From: Actinomadura hibisca NBRC 15177
Lineage (GTDB): Bacteria > Actinomycetota > Actinomycetes > Streptosporangiales > Streptosporangiaceae
Assembly: GCF_001552635.1 (NCBI RefSeq)
Contig: NZ_BCRO01000043.1
Coordinates: forward strand, 1-64,000
DNA length: 64,000 nt
Direction: 5' to 3'
Below, in pieces: positions 45,719 through 52,393 of this stretch. The stretch's first letter is position 1, and each line of letters starts with the position of its first letter. The notes below the pieces were generated by a model. The model worked only from the letters and a program-made list of their open reading frames with translations. It was not told the origin of the DNA and did no database searches. The position numbers and the translations under genes were made by a program.

Positions 45719-45931
45719 TCACTGCCGCAGTGCCCGCGCGGTGATCTCCTCCGGCCCCGCACCCGGCTTCCACACCCGCACCTCGGTCCCGTTGCTGCGG
45801 GCGATCCGCCACCACCCGTCGCCCTCGTCGTAGAAGGTGGCGAGAGGCTGCCCGTCGTGGTCGGAGATGAGGAAGATGCCGTCCGGCTCGCGCCACACCA
45901 CCACCGAGGCCGGAACCCACTTGCCGGTCAC
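45719..45931 (-). CDS. locus A small protein A3 (70 aa)
   Basis: GTG start overlapping the upstream gene's stop by 4 nt. A small beta-rich protein with five Trp (VVVWREPDGIFLISDHDGQP, DEGDGWWRIARSNG). I do not recognise a family. The alternating strand/turn pattern suggests a compact beta barrel or a peptide-binding domain similar to RiPP recognition elements in size only. Absent from locus B. Confidence 0.7.
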   Translation of the reverse strand: MTGKWVPASVVVWREPDGIFLISDHDGQPLATFYDEGDGWWRIARSNGTEVRVWKPGAGPEEITARALRQ

Positions 45932-46206
45932 CGGTTCACCTCGCGCGGTCGCATCCCCGCCGAGATCAGCCTGTCCCGCAGTTCGATCCCGTTCGCCGCG
46001 CGGACGAAGAAATTCTTGCCGCGTACCGCGAACCACCGCCCGGCCGCCGCGTCGGCGGTGAACGCCACACCGGGAAACTCGGCCCGCAGCACCGCCAGGA
46101 ACTCCGCCGCATCCGGCCCAGCCGGGGCAGGCCAGGGACGCGGTTCGGGCCGCGTCTCGGGCCAGACCACGCCCGCGCGCACCGGCCGTGACGGGACGGC
46201 GGTCAC
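45928..46206 (-). CDS. locus A small protein A2 (92 aa)
   Basis: GTG start overlapping the A1 stop (GTGA). The conserved core is DAAEFLAVLRAEFP, VAFTADAAAGRWFAVRGK and FFVRAANGIELRDRLISAG. Function unknown. It has a near-identical homologue in locus B (48593-48820), which lacks about 17 residues of the Pro/Arg-rich segment after VTAVPSRP. No membrane or signal sequence. Confidence 0.78.
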   Translation of the reverse strand: MTAVPSRPVRAGVVWPETRPEPRPWPAPAGPDAAEFLAVLRAEFPGVAFTADAAAGRWFAVRGKNFFVRAANGIELRDRLISAGMRPREVNR

Positions 46207-46559
46207 GACCGCACCCAGGACACGCCCGCATCCTCCGGTCGGCTCCACGGCGAGGTGATCCGCTTGAGCGCGCCCTTGATCTGCACCAGCGCGTCAGTGG
46301 GGTTGTCGGCCTCGCACAACCACACCGTCCCGCCCCAGCAGAACCACCACCGGCCCCCATCGTCGGCGCGCGGCCGGGCCTCGACCTCCAACCCCCGCGA
46401 CCCCGGCCCCTGCGCCACCCTGAATCGCGTCCCGGACAGCTCGGTCACCGTCAGCTTGTGACCACGCGCCAGCCCAGCCAGAGCCGCCGTGAACGCCGCC
46501 CCACGCGGGTCGGTCACCTGCTCGGCATCGGACTCACGGGGCCGATCCAGGGAAGCCAC
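46203..46559 (-). CDS. locus A small protein A1 (118 aa)
   Basis: First gene of locus A; GTG start at 46559 with TTAGGAGGG upstream. The protein ends in DALVQIKGALKRITSPWSRP, and that tail is preserved as a remnant in front of locus B. Middle part has FRVAQGPGSRGLEVEARP and WWFCWGGTVWLCEADN. I do not recognise a family; it resembles the small Trp-rich proteins that accompany actinomycete regulator islands. Confidence 0.75.
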   Translation of the reverse strand: MASLDRPRESDAEQVTDPRGAAFTAALAGLARGHKLTVTELSGTRFRVAQGPGSRGLEVEARPRADDGGRWWFCWGGTVWLCEADNPTDALVQIKGALKRITSPWSRPEDAGVSWVRS

Positions 46560-46600
46560 GAAACCCTCCTAAGGTGCCGATGCGCGTTGTGCGTTACCCG

Positions 46601-46618
46601 GCACCGTAAGTACGGTGC
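46601..46618. promoter_or_regulatory. 18-bp palindrome in the divergent promoter of locus A and the DUF6879 operon
   Basis: GCACCGTA-AG-TACGGTGC: two 8-bp arms and a 2-nt centre, overlapping a second palindrome GGTGCACC (46614-46621). It lies 42 nt upstream of A1 and 119 nt upstream of the gene at 46737. TTTGCCAC is directly repeated at 46637-46644 and 46647-46654. Best candidate operator for the DUF5753 regulator at 47647. Confidence 0.7.
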
Positions 46619-46736
46619 ACCAAGGCCCCCAAGGGGTTTGCCACTGTTTGCCACATCGACTCTTGACGAGATCGGAGGGTCGTTTGACGATGCGGTAGCT
46701 GCAAACCCCGGCAAACTCTCAGACGGGAGAGCGAGC

Positions 46737-47135
46737 ATGCAGATACGGTTCCTGGGCAAGGAGACCTCCGGCGGCGACAGCCCGACCCTCTACGCCACCG
46801 ACCGTCAGACCTACCTCATCCAGGGCTACAAGGTCACCGATCCGGAGATCCTCGCCAAGCTCGACATCCCGGAAGGTGAGACGTGCGTGGAGATCTACGC
46901 CAGGCTCCTGGCGCACCTGTCCAAGGACGGGCTTCACGGCGTGGTGACGAGCTGGGCACCCCCGATCGTGCATGTGTTGGAGAACGGCAACTACCTCGTT
47001 CAAGGGCCGCGAGTCACCGACCCCGCGATCCGCGCCGAGCTGGCCCTGCCGGACAACGAGGACTGCATCGAGGTCCCGAGGGAAGCCCTGCGGGCACTGC
47101 TGGAGGAGAACGACCGTGGAGTTGATGACGCCTGA
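46737..47135 (+). CDS. internally duplicated 132-residue protein
   Basis: Two tandem copies of a unit: YLIQGYKVTDPEILAKLDIP (26-45, then GETCVEI) and YLVQGPRVTDPAIRAELALP (86-105, then DNEDCIEV). Small actinomycete proteins of this kind sit next to DUF6879 genes. Function unknown; the repeat may bind a dimeric partner. GGGAGAG precedes the ATG. The next gene starts 20 nt before its stop. Confidence 0.8.
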   Translation: MQIRFLGKETSGGDSPTLYATDRQTYLIQGYKVTDPEILAKLDIPEGETCVEIYARLLAHLSKDGLHGVVTSWAPPIVHVLENGNYLVQGPRVTDPAIRAELALPDNEDCIEVPREALRALLEENDRGVDDA

Positions 47136-47643
47136 CCAACGAGACGAACTGCTCGGCACCTTCAAGCGCGACGCCTTCCACCTGGAACTCAAAGACTCCT
47201 ACGGGGCCGCGTACGAGGATGCTCCGATAGCCCGCTGGCGCCGTGGCGAACCTGACGACTTCGCTTGGCTTCAGCCCTGGTTGGAGCGAGTCCGACAAGC
47301 TACCCGAGCAGGAAAGACCGTCCGCCGAGTACGCGTCATCAGCGAACCACTCACCGAGTACATCCGCTGGGAACACTCCGTCACCCGGCTCAACCGGGAG
47401 ACCGGAGAAGACATCCGCTGGCTGCCTCGGCACCTCCTGCCCGAGGGACTGGTGTTCCCCGTCGGCGGCAACGACTGGTGGCTGTTCGACGATGAAGTGG
47501 TCACAGTCGGCCACTTCCACGATGACGGGCGCATCAAGGGGTCCGAACTGGTCACCGACCCCGACACGGTGGCCGACTGCGCCAAGGTCCGGGACCGGCT
47601 GTGGAAGCTCGCCATCCCGCACAACGAATACAAGCCCGCCTAA
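47116..47643 (+). CDS. DUF6879 family protein
   Basis: A 175-residue protein with DUF6879 landmarks: DAFHLELKDSYGAAYEDAP, VRRVRVISEPLTEYIRWEHS, NDWWLFDDEVVTVGHF and KLAIPHNEYKPA. GTG at 47116 with GGAGGAG 7 nt upstream; an in-frame ATG at 47125 is the alternative. DUF6879 proteins are typically encoded beside DUF5753 regulators and are presumed functional partners, replacing DUF397. Confidence 0.88.
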   Translation: MELMTPDQRDELLGTFKRDAFHLELKDSYGAAYEDAPIARWRRGEPDDFAWLQPWLERVRQATRAGKTVRRVRVISEPLTEYIRWEHSVTRLNRETGEDIRWLPRHLLPEGLVFPVGGNDWWLFDDEVVTVGHFHDDGRIKGSELVTDPDTVADCAKVRDRLWKLAIPHNEYKPA

Positions 47644-47646
47644 GCC

Positions 47647-48483
47647 GTGTCGCACCAGGCACAGCAAGCACGAGAGGCGCTCGGAGCCCGCCTACGTGAT
47701 CTCCGCAAGGACGCGGGGCTCACCGGGCGGGCTCTGGCCGCCCTGGCGGGGTGGCACCTGTCCAAGGTCAGCCGGATCGAGCACGGCAAGCGCACCGCCA
47801 ACGAGAACGACATCCGGATCTGGTGCCGCCACTGCAACGCCGGAGACCAGATCCCCGAACTGATCGCGACCGTCCGGAACATCAACGCCATGTGGTTGGA
47901 GTGGCGGCGCACGCTCCAGACCGGAACCAAGCTCCGGCAGCAGCACTCCATCAACCTCTACGAGCAGACCAAGGTCTTCCGCGTCTACCATCCGGCCCTC
48001 GTCTGGGGCACCCTCCAGACCGCCGAGTACGCCACCGCGATGCTCGAACAGGTCGTGGACTTCTACGAGATCCCCGACGACATCGAGCGGGGCGTAGCGG
48101 CCCGGATGGAACGTCAGCAATACCTCTACCAAGGCGATCGCCGCTACAACGTGATCCTCGGCGAGCAAGCGCTCTACACCAACCTCGGTGGCCCCGATGT
48201 CCTACGCGGCCAACTCGACCGGCTCATGGCCGTCCTGTCCCTGCCCCGCCTGAGCCTGGGCATCATTCCCACCAGGGCCGTATACCAGCTCTGGCCGGGC
48301 AACTCGTTCATCATGTTCGATGAGCGCACCGTCATGGTCGAGACCTACTCGGCTGAGCTCACGATCACGCAGCCCCACGAGATCGCTCTGTACGCCAAGG
48401 CGTTCGCCAGGCTCCAGCGGTCGGCCGTCTACGGCCAGCCGGTCAGGGAGCTGATCGCCCGCGCCCTCGAAGCACTCGGGTAG
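47647..48483 (+). CDS. XRE/Scr1-family HTH regulator with DUF5753
   Basis: A 278-residue regulator: HTH LTGRALAALAGWHLSKVSRI and DUF5753 domain (IVWGTLQTAEYATAML-like stretch, LPRLSLGIIP, FIMFDERTVMVETYSAELTI). GTG start 3 nt after the DUF6879 stop. Located between loci A and B and likely to regulate both, plus its own operon, through the palindrome at 46601. Confidence 0.9.
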   Translation: MSHQAQQAREALGARLRDLRKDAGLTGRALAALAGWHLSKVSRIEHGKRTANENDIRIWCRHCNAGDQIPELIATVRNINAMWLEWRRTLQTGTKLRQQHSINLYEQTKVFRVYHPALVWGTLQTAEYATAMLEQVVDFYEIPDDIERGVAARMERQQYLYQGDRRYNVILGEQALYTNLGGPDVLRGQLDRLMAVLSLPRLSLGIIPTRAVYQLWPGNSFIMFDERTVMVETYSAELTITQPHEIALYAKAFARLQRSAVYGQPVRELIARALEALG

Positions 48484-48518
48484 GCACCCGCCATATAGGC
48501 ACTTGGTGTTGACAAGCG

Positions 48519-48596
48519 GACGCGCTGGTGCAGATCAAGGGCGCATTGCGGCAAGTGATCCCGTCACGGAATCAGCCGGGGCAGGCATCGTCGTGA
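48519..48596 (+). pseudogene. locus B remnant of A1 (last 25 codons)
   Basis: In frame from 48519 the sequence encodes DALVQIKGALRQVIPSRNQP and five more residues, then TGA at 48594-48596. This matches the C-terminus of A1 (DALVQIKGALKR). Everything upstream is missing: 36 nt earlier is the stop of the HTH gene. The GTGA overlap with B2 is preserved exactly as between A1 and A2. Confidence 0.75.
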
Positions 48597-48820
48597 CTGC
48601 CGTGCCGTCACGTCCACCAGACGCTGCGGAGTTCCTGGCGGTGCTACGGGCGGAGTTCCCCGATGTGGCGTTCACGGCGGACGCCACGGCAGGGCGCTGG
48701 TTCGCGGTACGCGGCAAGGACTTCTTCGTGCGGGCGGTGTCGGGCATCGACCTGCGAGACAAGTTGATCGCGGCGGGCCTGCGCCCCCGCGAGACGGGTG
48801 TTGGTCCCGTGGCGCAGTGA
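48593..48820 (+). CDS. locus B small protein B2 (75 aa)
   Basis: Homologue of A2, roughly four residues in five identical over the core (DAAEFLAVLRAEFPDVAFTA, GRWFAVRGKDFFVRAVSGID). GTG start overlapping the A1-remnant stop. Function unknown. No A3 homologue follows; a hairpin and the peptide gene come next. Confidence 0.78.
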   Translation: MTAVPSRPPDAAEFLAVLRAEFPDVAFTADATAGRWFAVRGKDFFVRAVSGIDLRDKLIAAGLRPRETGVGPVAQ

Positions 48821-48831
48821 ACGACTGCGCC
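48811..48831 (+). promoter_or_regulatory. intercistronic hairpin before peptide gene B
   Basis: GGCGCAGT (48811-48818) pairs with ACTGCGCC (48824-48831), 5-nt loop GAACG; a flanking T-G wobble may add one pair. It spans the B2 stop and precedes the peptide ribosome-binding site (AAGGAG, 48844-48849). Same position and loop size as the locus A hairpin, different sequence. Confidence 0.65.
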
Positions 48832-48856
48832 GGGTTGGCTGGAAAGGAGCACGGTG

Positions 48857-48987
48857 ATGGGACGACACGAGGGCGGTTCGGGCGACGAGGGCAAGACCCC
48901 CGGCGGCAGCGGCGACAGCCAGAAGGGCTCGGGGCACGGCGGCAAGGGCGACGGCACCCGAGGCAACCCAACGACGGGAAGAAGTAG
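48857..48987 (+). CDS. locus B candidate precursor peptide, probably frameshifted
   Basis: ATG at 48857 with AAGGAG 7 nt upstream. The peptide starts MGRHEGGSGDEGKTPGGSGD and continues SQKGSGHGGKGDGTRGNP, Gly/Ser/Lys-rich with an Asp-Gly (D32-G33). The N-terminus matches peptide A (MG[K/R]H[D/E], then GD[E/G]GK). The ATG frame has no stop before the methyltransferase; a TAG at 48985-48987 just before the next ribosome-binding region is reached only if one base is restored near 48970, which would give about 43 residues ending NDGKK. Either a real indel, a sequencing error, or a fused overlapping frame. Confidence 0.45.
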
Positions 48988-48989
48988 CG

Positions 48990-50507
48990 GTGACCGACTG
49001 GCGCGAGGTGATGGCGCGAGTTCCGCGCAGTCTGTTCGCACCCCCGGTGATCTGGGCCGACCTCGGCCCGGGTCCCTGGGCGCGGATCGACCGCGACACC
49101 GACCCGGACGAGTGGGCGCGGGTGGTGGCGTTGGACCAGCCGCTCATCACCCAGTTCGACGACGGCCACGCCGAGGGCCAAGGACAGGCGACCTCCTCGC
49201 TGTCGATGCCGACGGTGGTGGCCGAGTTTCTGGACCAGCTCGCCCCCTTGGACCATCACCGGGTGCTGGAGATCGGCACCGGTTCGGGCTGGACGGCCGC
49301 GCTGCTGTCGGCGCGGCTCGGTGTCGGGAACGTGACGACGGTGGAGGTCGATCCCGCGCTGGCGATGGCAGCGTCCGAGCGTCTCAAGAAGGCCGGGTAC
49401 GGCTGCCGAGTCGTGGTGGGCGACGGGGCCGAGGGCTGGCCTGAAGGAGCACCCTACGACCGCGTTCACGCCACGTGCGCGGTGTCTCAGATCCCGTACG
49501 CCTGGATCGAGCAGACCCGGCCCGGCGGGGTGATCGTCGCCCCGTACGCGCCGGGGTTCGGGTGCGGCGGACTGCTGCGGCTGGACGTGCTGGACGACGG
49601 GACCGCCGTGGGGCGATTCGCCGGATCGGCGGACTACATGATGCTGCGCTCCCAGCGTCCAGCAGCGGGCCAGGCCCGCGACTGGCGTCAGGCAGCCGAT
49701 CGGCAGGTGCGGACCCGCCGGACGCGCGTCGATCCGCGCGCCCTGCGCTACGAGCCGGTCAGCGTGGACGTGATCGTCGCCGCCTTGGTGCCGGGTGTGG
49801 TCTGGCGCTACTACGAGGACGACGACGGCGCGACGGTGTGGGCGCTGGACCGCGACGACCGCACGGGTCCGTGGGCCTCAGTGGACTACGAGCCCGGACA
49901 GGACGAGTTCGAGGTCCAGCAGGCCGGTGACCGGTCGCTGTGGGACGAGATCGAGAACGCCTATCTCCAGTGGCTGCGCTGGGGACGGCCCGACATCACC
50001 CGCTTGGGCATGACGGTGACCCCCGACGCGCACATGGTGTGGCTTGACGACGATAGCTCAACGGCTTTCGTCGACTGCACCGCCGCTACGAACGCAATTC
50101 GCCTTGTCGGCGTCCACCTAGTCTTCGCCTGGGTCGTTCTGGTCCACCCGGTCGGCGGCGGGCTGCGTCGCCACCCATGCCAGGACCTCGTCTTTGGGAC
50201 CCTGGAACCGGGTGATCCCGGTCGTTGCGCCGTTGGCGTCGGGTGCGGAGAAGTCATCGATCCAGGTCGCCTCCCACGTCGCGGTGTCGGGGTCGTCGGC
50301 GAGGTCGGCGACCCCGTACCAGACAGTGCCGTGGCCGGGCCGGGGCGTCCCGTAGACCTCGTCAGGGACGACGCCCTCCCCGGCGGCAGCCGAGTCGTCG
50401 TCCTGGATGTAGCGTCGTGGCAGCCCGTCATCCATGCTGTGCTTCTCCCCGATCTGCCCGGTCGTGGTGACCGTAGCCAGCGGCGTCCAGCGGAGTGGGC
50501 CGGTTGA
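48990..50507 (+). CDS. locus B PCMT-family methyltransferase, stop codon lost
   Basis: Open to 505 residues. Residues 1-355 match the locus A enzyme: motif I VLEIGTGSGW (92-101), VVGDGAEGWPEGAPYDRVHA, and the extension with GPWASVDYEPGQDEFEVQQA and HMVWLDD. The locus A protein ends ten residues after the equivalent WLD. Here a TAG sits at 50054-50056 one base out of frame, and the following 150 codons are merely antisense to the gene at 50118-50435. A 1-nt deletion near 50045 would explain the lost stop. GTG start with GGGAAG. Confidence 0.75.
   Translation: MTDWREVMARVPRSLFAPPVIWADLGPGPWARIDRDTDPDEWARVVALDQPLITQFDDGHAEGQGQATSSLSMPTVVAEFLDQLAPLDHHRVLEIGTGSGWTAALLSARLGVGNVTTVEVDPALAMAASERLKKAGYGCRVVVGDGAEGWPEGAPYDRVHATCAVSQIPYAWIEQTRPGGVIVAPYAPGFGCGGLLRLDVLDDGTAVGRFAGSADYMMLRSQRPAAGQARDWRQAADRQVRTRRTRVDPRALRYEPVSVDVIVAALVPGVVWRYYEDDDGATVWALDRDDRTGPWASVDYEPGQDEFEVQQAGDRSLWDEIENAYLQWLRWGRPDITRLGMTVTPDAHMVWLDDDSSTAFVDCTAATNAIRLVGVHLVFAWVVLVHPVGGGLRRHPCQDLVFGTLEPGDPGRCAVGVGCGEVIDPGRLPRRGVGVVGEVGDPVPDSAVAGPGRPVDLVRDDALPGGSRVVVLDVASWQPVIHAVLLPDLPGRGDRSQRRPAEWAG
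50118..50435 (-). CDS. conserved-looking hypothetical protein (105 aa)
   Basis: Acidic protein starting MDDGLPRRYIQDDDSAAAGE, with VPDEVYGTPRPGHGTVWYGV and ATWEATWIDDFSAPDANGAT. GGGGAG precedes the ATG at 50435. Composition and codon use look coding, unlike the opposite frame. I do not recognise a family. Convergent with, and probably overlapped by, the read-through tail of the locus B methyltransferase. Confidence 0.65.
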   Translation of the reverse strand: MDDGLPRRYIQDDDSAAAGEGVVPDEVYGTPRPGHGTVWYGVADLADDPDTATWEATWIDDFSAPDANGATTGITRFQGPKDEVLAWVATQPAADRVDQNDPGED

Positions 50508-50732
50508 TGTCATTGAGTGCGACCAGGAAATGGGCGGCTGGTGCCCCGAGGCGACTTCCTGCGAACCTCGACGTGGTAGACGCCCATCTCGGATGTGGGT
50601 TGCAGGATCGCCCCCATCATCTCCCGCTCGTTCGGTACGGGTCAGTGTCACCCTACGGAGTTGAACGGCTCCCGTTCCGGCAGGCAGGCCGTCAGCGACT
50701 CGCACCGTGGACGTCATGCGCCGAAGTTTGGG
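50436..50732. other. spacer, no gene seen
   Basis: About 297 nt between the hypothetical gene and the DUF1445 gene. Open frames are present but lack ribosome-binding sites and recognisable products. Probably the promoter of the 105-residue gene and the right border of the accessory island. Confidence 0.45.
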
Positions 50733-51521
50733 TCAGGGGGCCAGGAATTGTGCGTCTCGGGCGTCGGTGATCGCCATGTGGCCCGGGGCGTGGCCGATCG
50801 CGAACTTCGGGCGGGACGCCATCACCGCCGCCTGCGGCGTAACCCCGCATGCCCAGAACACCGGCAGCTCGCCCAAGCGCACCTCGACGGGGTCACCGAA
50901 GTCCGGTGCGTCCAGGTCCTCGATCCCCAGTTCGGCCGGGTCGCCCACGTGCACCGGCGCGCCGTGCACGGCCGGGTAGCGCGCGGTGATCCGGACTGCG
51001 TCGGCCACTTGTTCGGCCGGGATCGGGCGCATCGACACCACCAGCGGGCCGCCGAGTGACCCCGCGCGACGGCAGTTCCGGGCCGTCCGGTACATCGGCA
51101 CGTTGCGGCCCTGCTCGATGTGGCGGACGGGGATTCCCGCCTCCAGCAGCGCGGCCTCGAACGTGAAGCTGCATCCGACTAGGAACGACACCAGGTCGTC
51201 GCGCCAGTACTCGCGCACGTCGGCCGTCTCGGCGACCGGCGCGCCGTCCTCGTAGACGACATAACCCGGCAGGTCGGTGCGCAGGTCGCCTTTGAACAGC
51301 GACGCCGACACCTGGCCGGGCTCCGTAACGTCGAGCACCGGGCACGCCTTGGGGTTGCGCTGCGCGAACAGCAGCACGTCGTAGGCGTCCTCGCGCGGCA
51401 CCGAGATCAGGTTGGCCTGCGTCCATCCCGCGCACCAGCCCGCCGTGGGCGCGCGCAGCCCGTTCCGGAACAGCGCGCGGGCCTGGTCGGGGGTCAGGGC
51501 GGCCGCGTCGAAGTCGGTCAT
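50733..51521 (-). CDS. putative hydro-lyase, DUF1445 (D-glutamate cyclase-like)
   Basis: A 262-residue DUF1445/YcsI protein. Family marks: FLVGCSFTFEAALLEAGIPV, MYRTARNC, ARYPAVHGAPVH and FWACGVTPQAAVMAS. Mammalian DGLUCY contains this domain and makes 5-oxo-D-proline from D-glutamate, which fits an operon for 5-oxoproline use. The start overlaps the pxpC stop by 4 nt. Last gene of the operon. Confidence 0.9.
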   Translation of the reverse strand: MTDFDAAALTPDQARALFRNGLRAPTAGWCAGWTQANLISVPREDAYDVLLFAQRNPKACPVLDVTEPGQVSASLFKGDLRTDLPGYVVYEDGAPVAETADVREYWRDDLVSFLVGCSFTFEAALLEAGIPVRHIEQGRNVPMYRTARNCRRAGSLGGPLVVSMRPIPAEQVADAVRITARYPAVHGAPVHVGDPAELGIEDLDAPDFGDPVEVRLGELPVFWACGVTPQAAVMASRPKFAIGHAPGHMAITDARDAQFLAP

Positions 51522-52393
51522 GGTCTTCCCCTTCGGTCGATGTGGAAGCGGAGCCGCTGGCCGGGACGGGTCTGGGCGGCGCGCGGCAGGTCGGCGGCGG
51601 CCACCACTGCGATCACCGGGTAGCCGCCGGTCAGCGGATGGTCGGCCAGGAACAGCACCGGGCTGCCCGCCGGGGGCACCTGGAGAGCGCCCGCCACCAT
51701 GCCCTCGCTGGGGATCTCGCCGGTGCGGGCGCGTTCCAGCGGCGGCCCGGCCAGGCGCATCCCGGCCCGGTCGATCTCGCTGGTCACCTCGTACGGCTCG
51801 GTCAGCAGGACGCGCAGCGCGGCGCCGGTGAACCAGTCGTCACGCGGTCCGGGGCGCACGCGCAACGCCACCTCACCGCCGGTCGGCGGCGCGACCGGAA
51901 GCACGTCCAGCAGCGGCGGCCGGTCCGGCGGCAGGCCGACCGGCAGCACCGTGCCGGGGGTCAGGGGTGGCGGGCCTAGACCTGCCAGGGTGTCGGTGGA
52001 GCGGGAGCCCAGAACGGCTTCCACTGCCACTCCCCCGCGTACCGCCAGGTAGCTGCGCAGGCCCGTGGGCGGGGCGGCCATGCGTAGTTCGGCTCCGTCG
52101 GGCAGGTGGAAGACGGTGTTGGGCGCTGTTGCGCGGCCGTTGACCGTTAGGGGTGTGGGTGCGCCGGTCACCGTCGCGAACAGGCCGCCGTAGCAGCGCA
52201 GCGTTAGGCCGCCGAGGGTTGCTTCGATGGCTGCGGCGTTCTCGGGGTTGCCTAGTGCTCGGTTGGCCAGTCGTAGTGCGGCTGTGTCGGCGGCTCCCGA
52301 GGTGCCGACGCCGAGCGCCGCTTGGCCTGGTCTTCCCAGGTCTTGCACGGTGGCCAGTGGGCCGGGGGCGATCACTTCCAGGCACCGCTTCAC
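51518..52393 (-). CDS. pxpC: 5-oxoprolinase subunit C (biotin-dependent carboxyltransferase family)
   Basis: A 291-residue KipA/PxpC protein. Landmarks: GPLATVQDLGRPGQAALGVGTSGAAD split over residues about 11-36, and the C-terminal AGSPVLFLADHPLTGGYPVI. With PxpA and PxpB it forms the ATP-dependent prokaryotic 5-oxoprolinase making L-glutamate. GTG at 52393 overlaps pxpB (GTGA). Confidence 0.92.
   Translation of the reverse strand: MKRCLEVIAPGPLATVQDLGRPGQAALGVGTSGAADTAALRLANRALGNPENAAAIEATLGGLTLRCYGGLFATVTGAPTPLTVNGRATAPNTVFHLPDGAELRMAAPPTGLRSYLAVRGGVAVEAVLGSRSTDTLAGLGPPPLTPGTVLPVGLPPDRPPLLDVLPVAPPTGGEVALRVRPGPRDDWFTGAALRVLLTEPYEVTSEIDRAGMRLAGPPLERARTGEIPSEGMVAGALQVPPAGSPVLFLADHPLTGGYPVIAVVAAADLPRAAQTRPGQRLRFHIDRRGRP

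Noticed and set aside
48854..49444. 196-codon frame continuing from the locus B peptide start
   Set aside because: After about 38 codons it only runs out of frame through the methyltransferase; the Gly/Arg-rich continuation has no support.
50436..50717. N-terminal extension of the 105-residue minus-strand gene
   Set aside because: The start at 50435 has a ribosome-binding site; the extension has no similarity of composition and would begin in the spacer.
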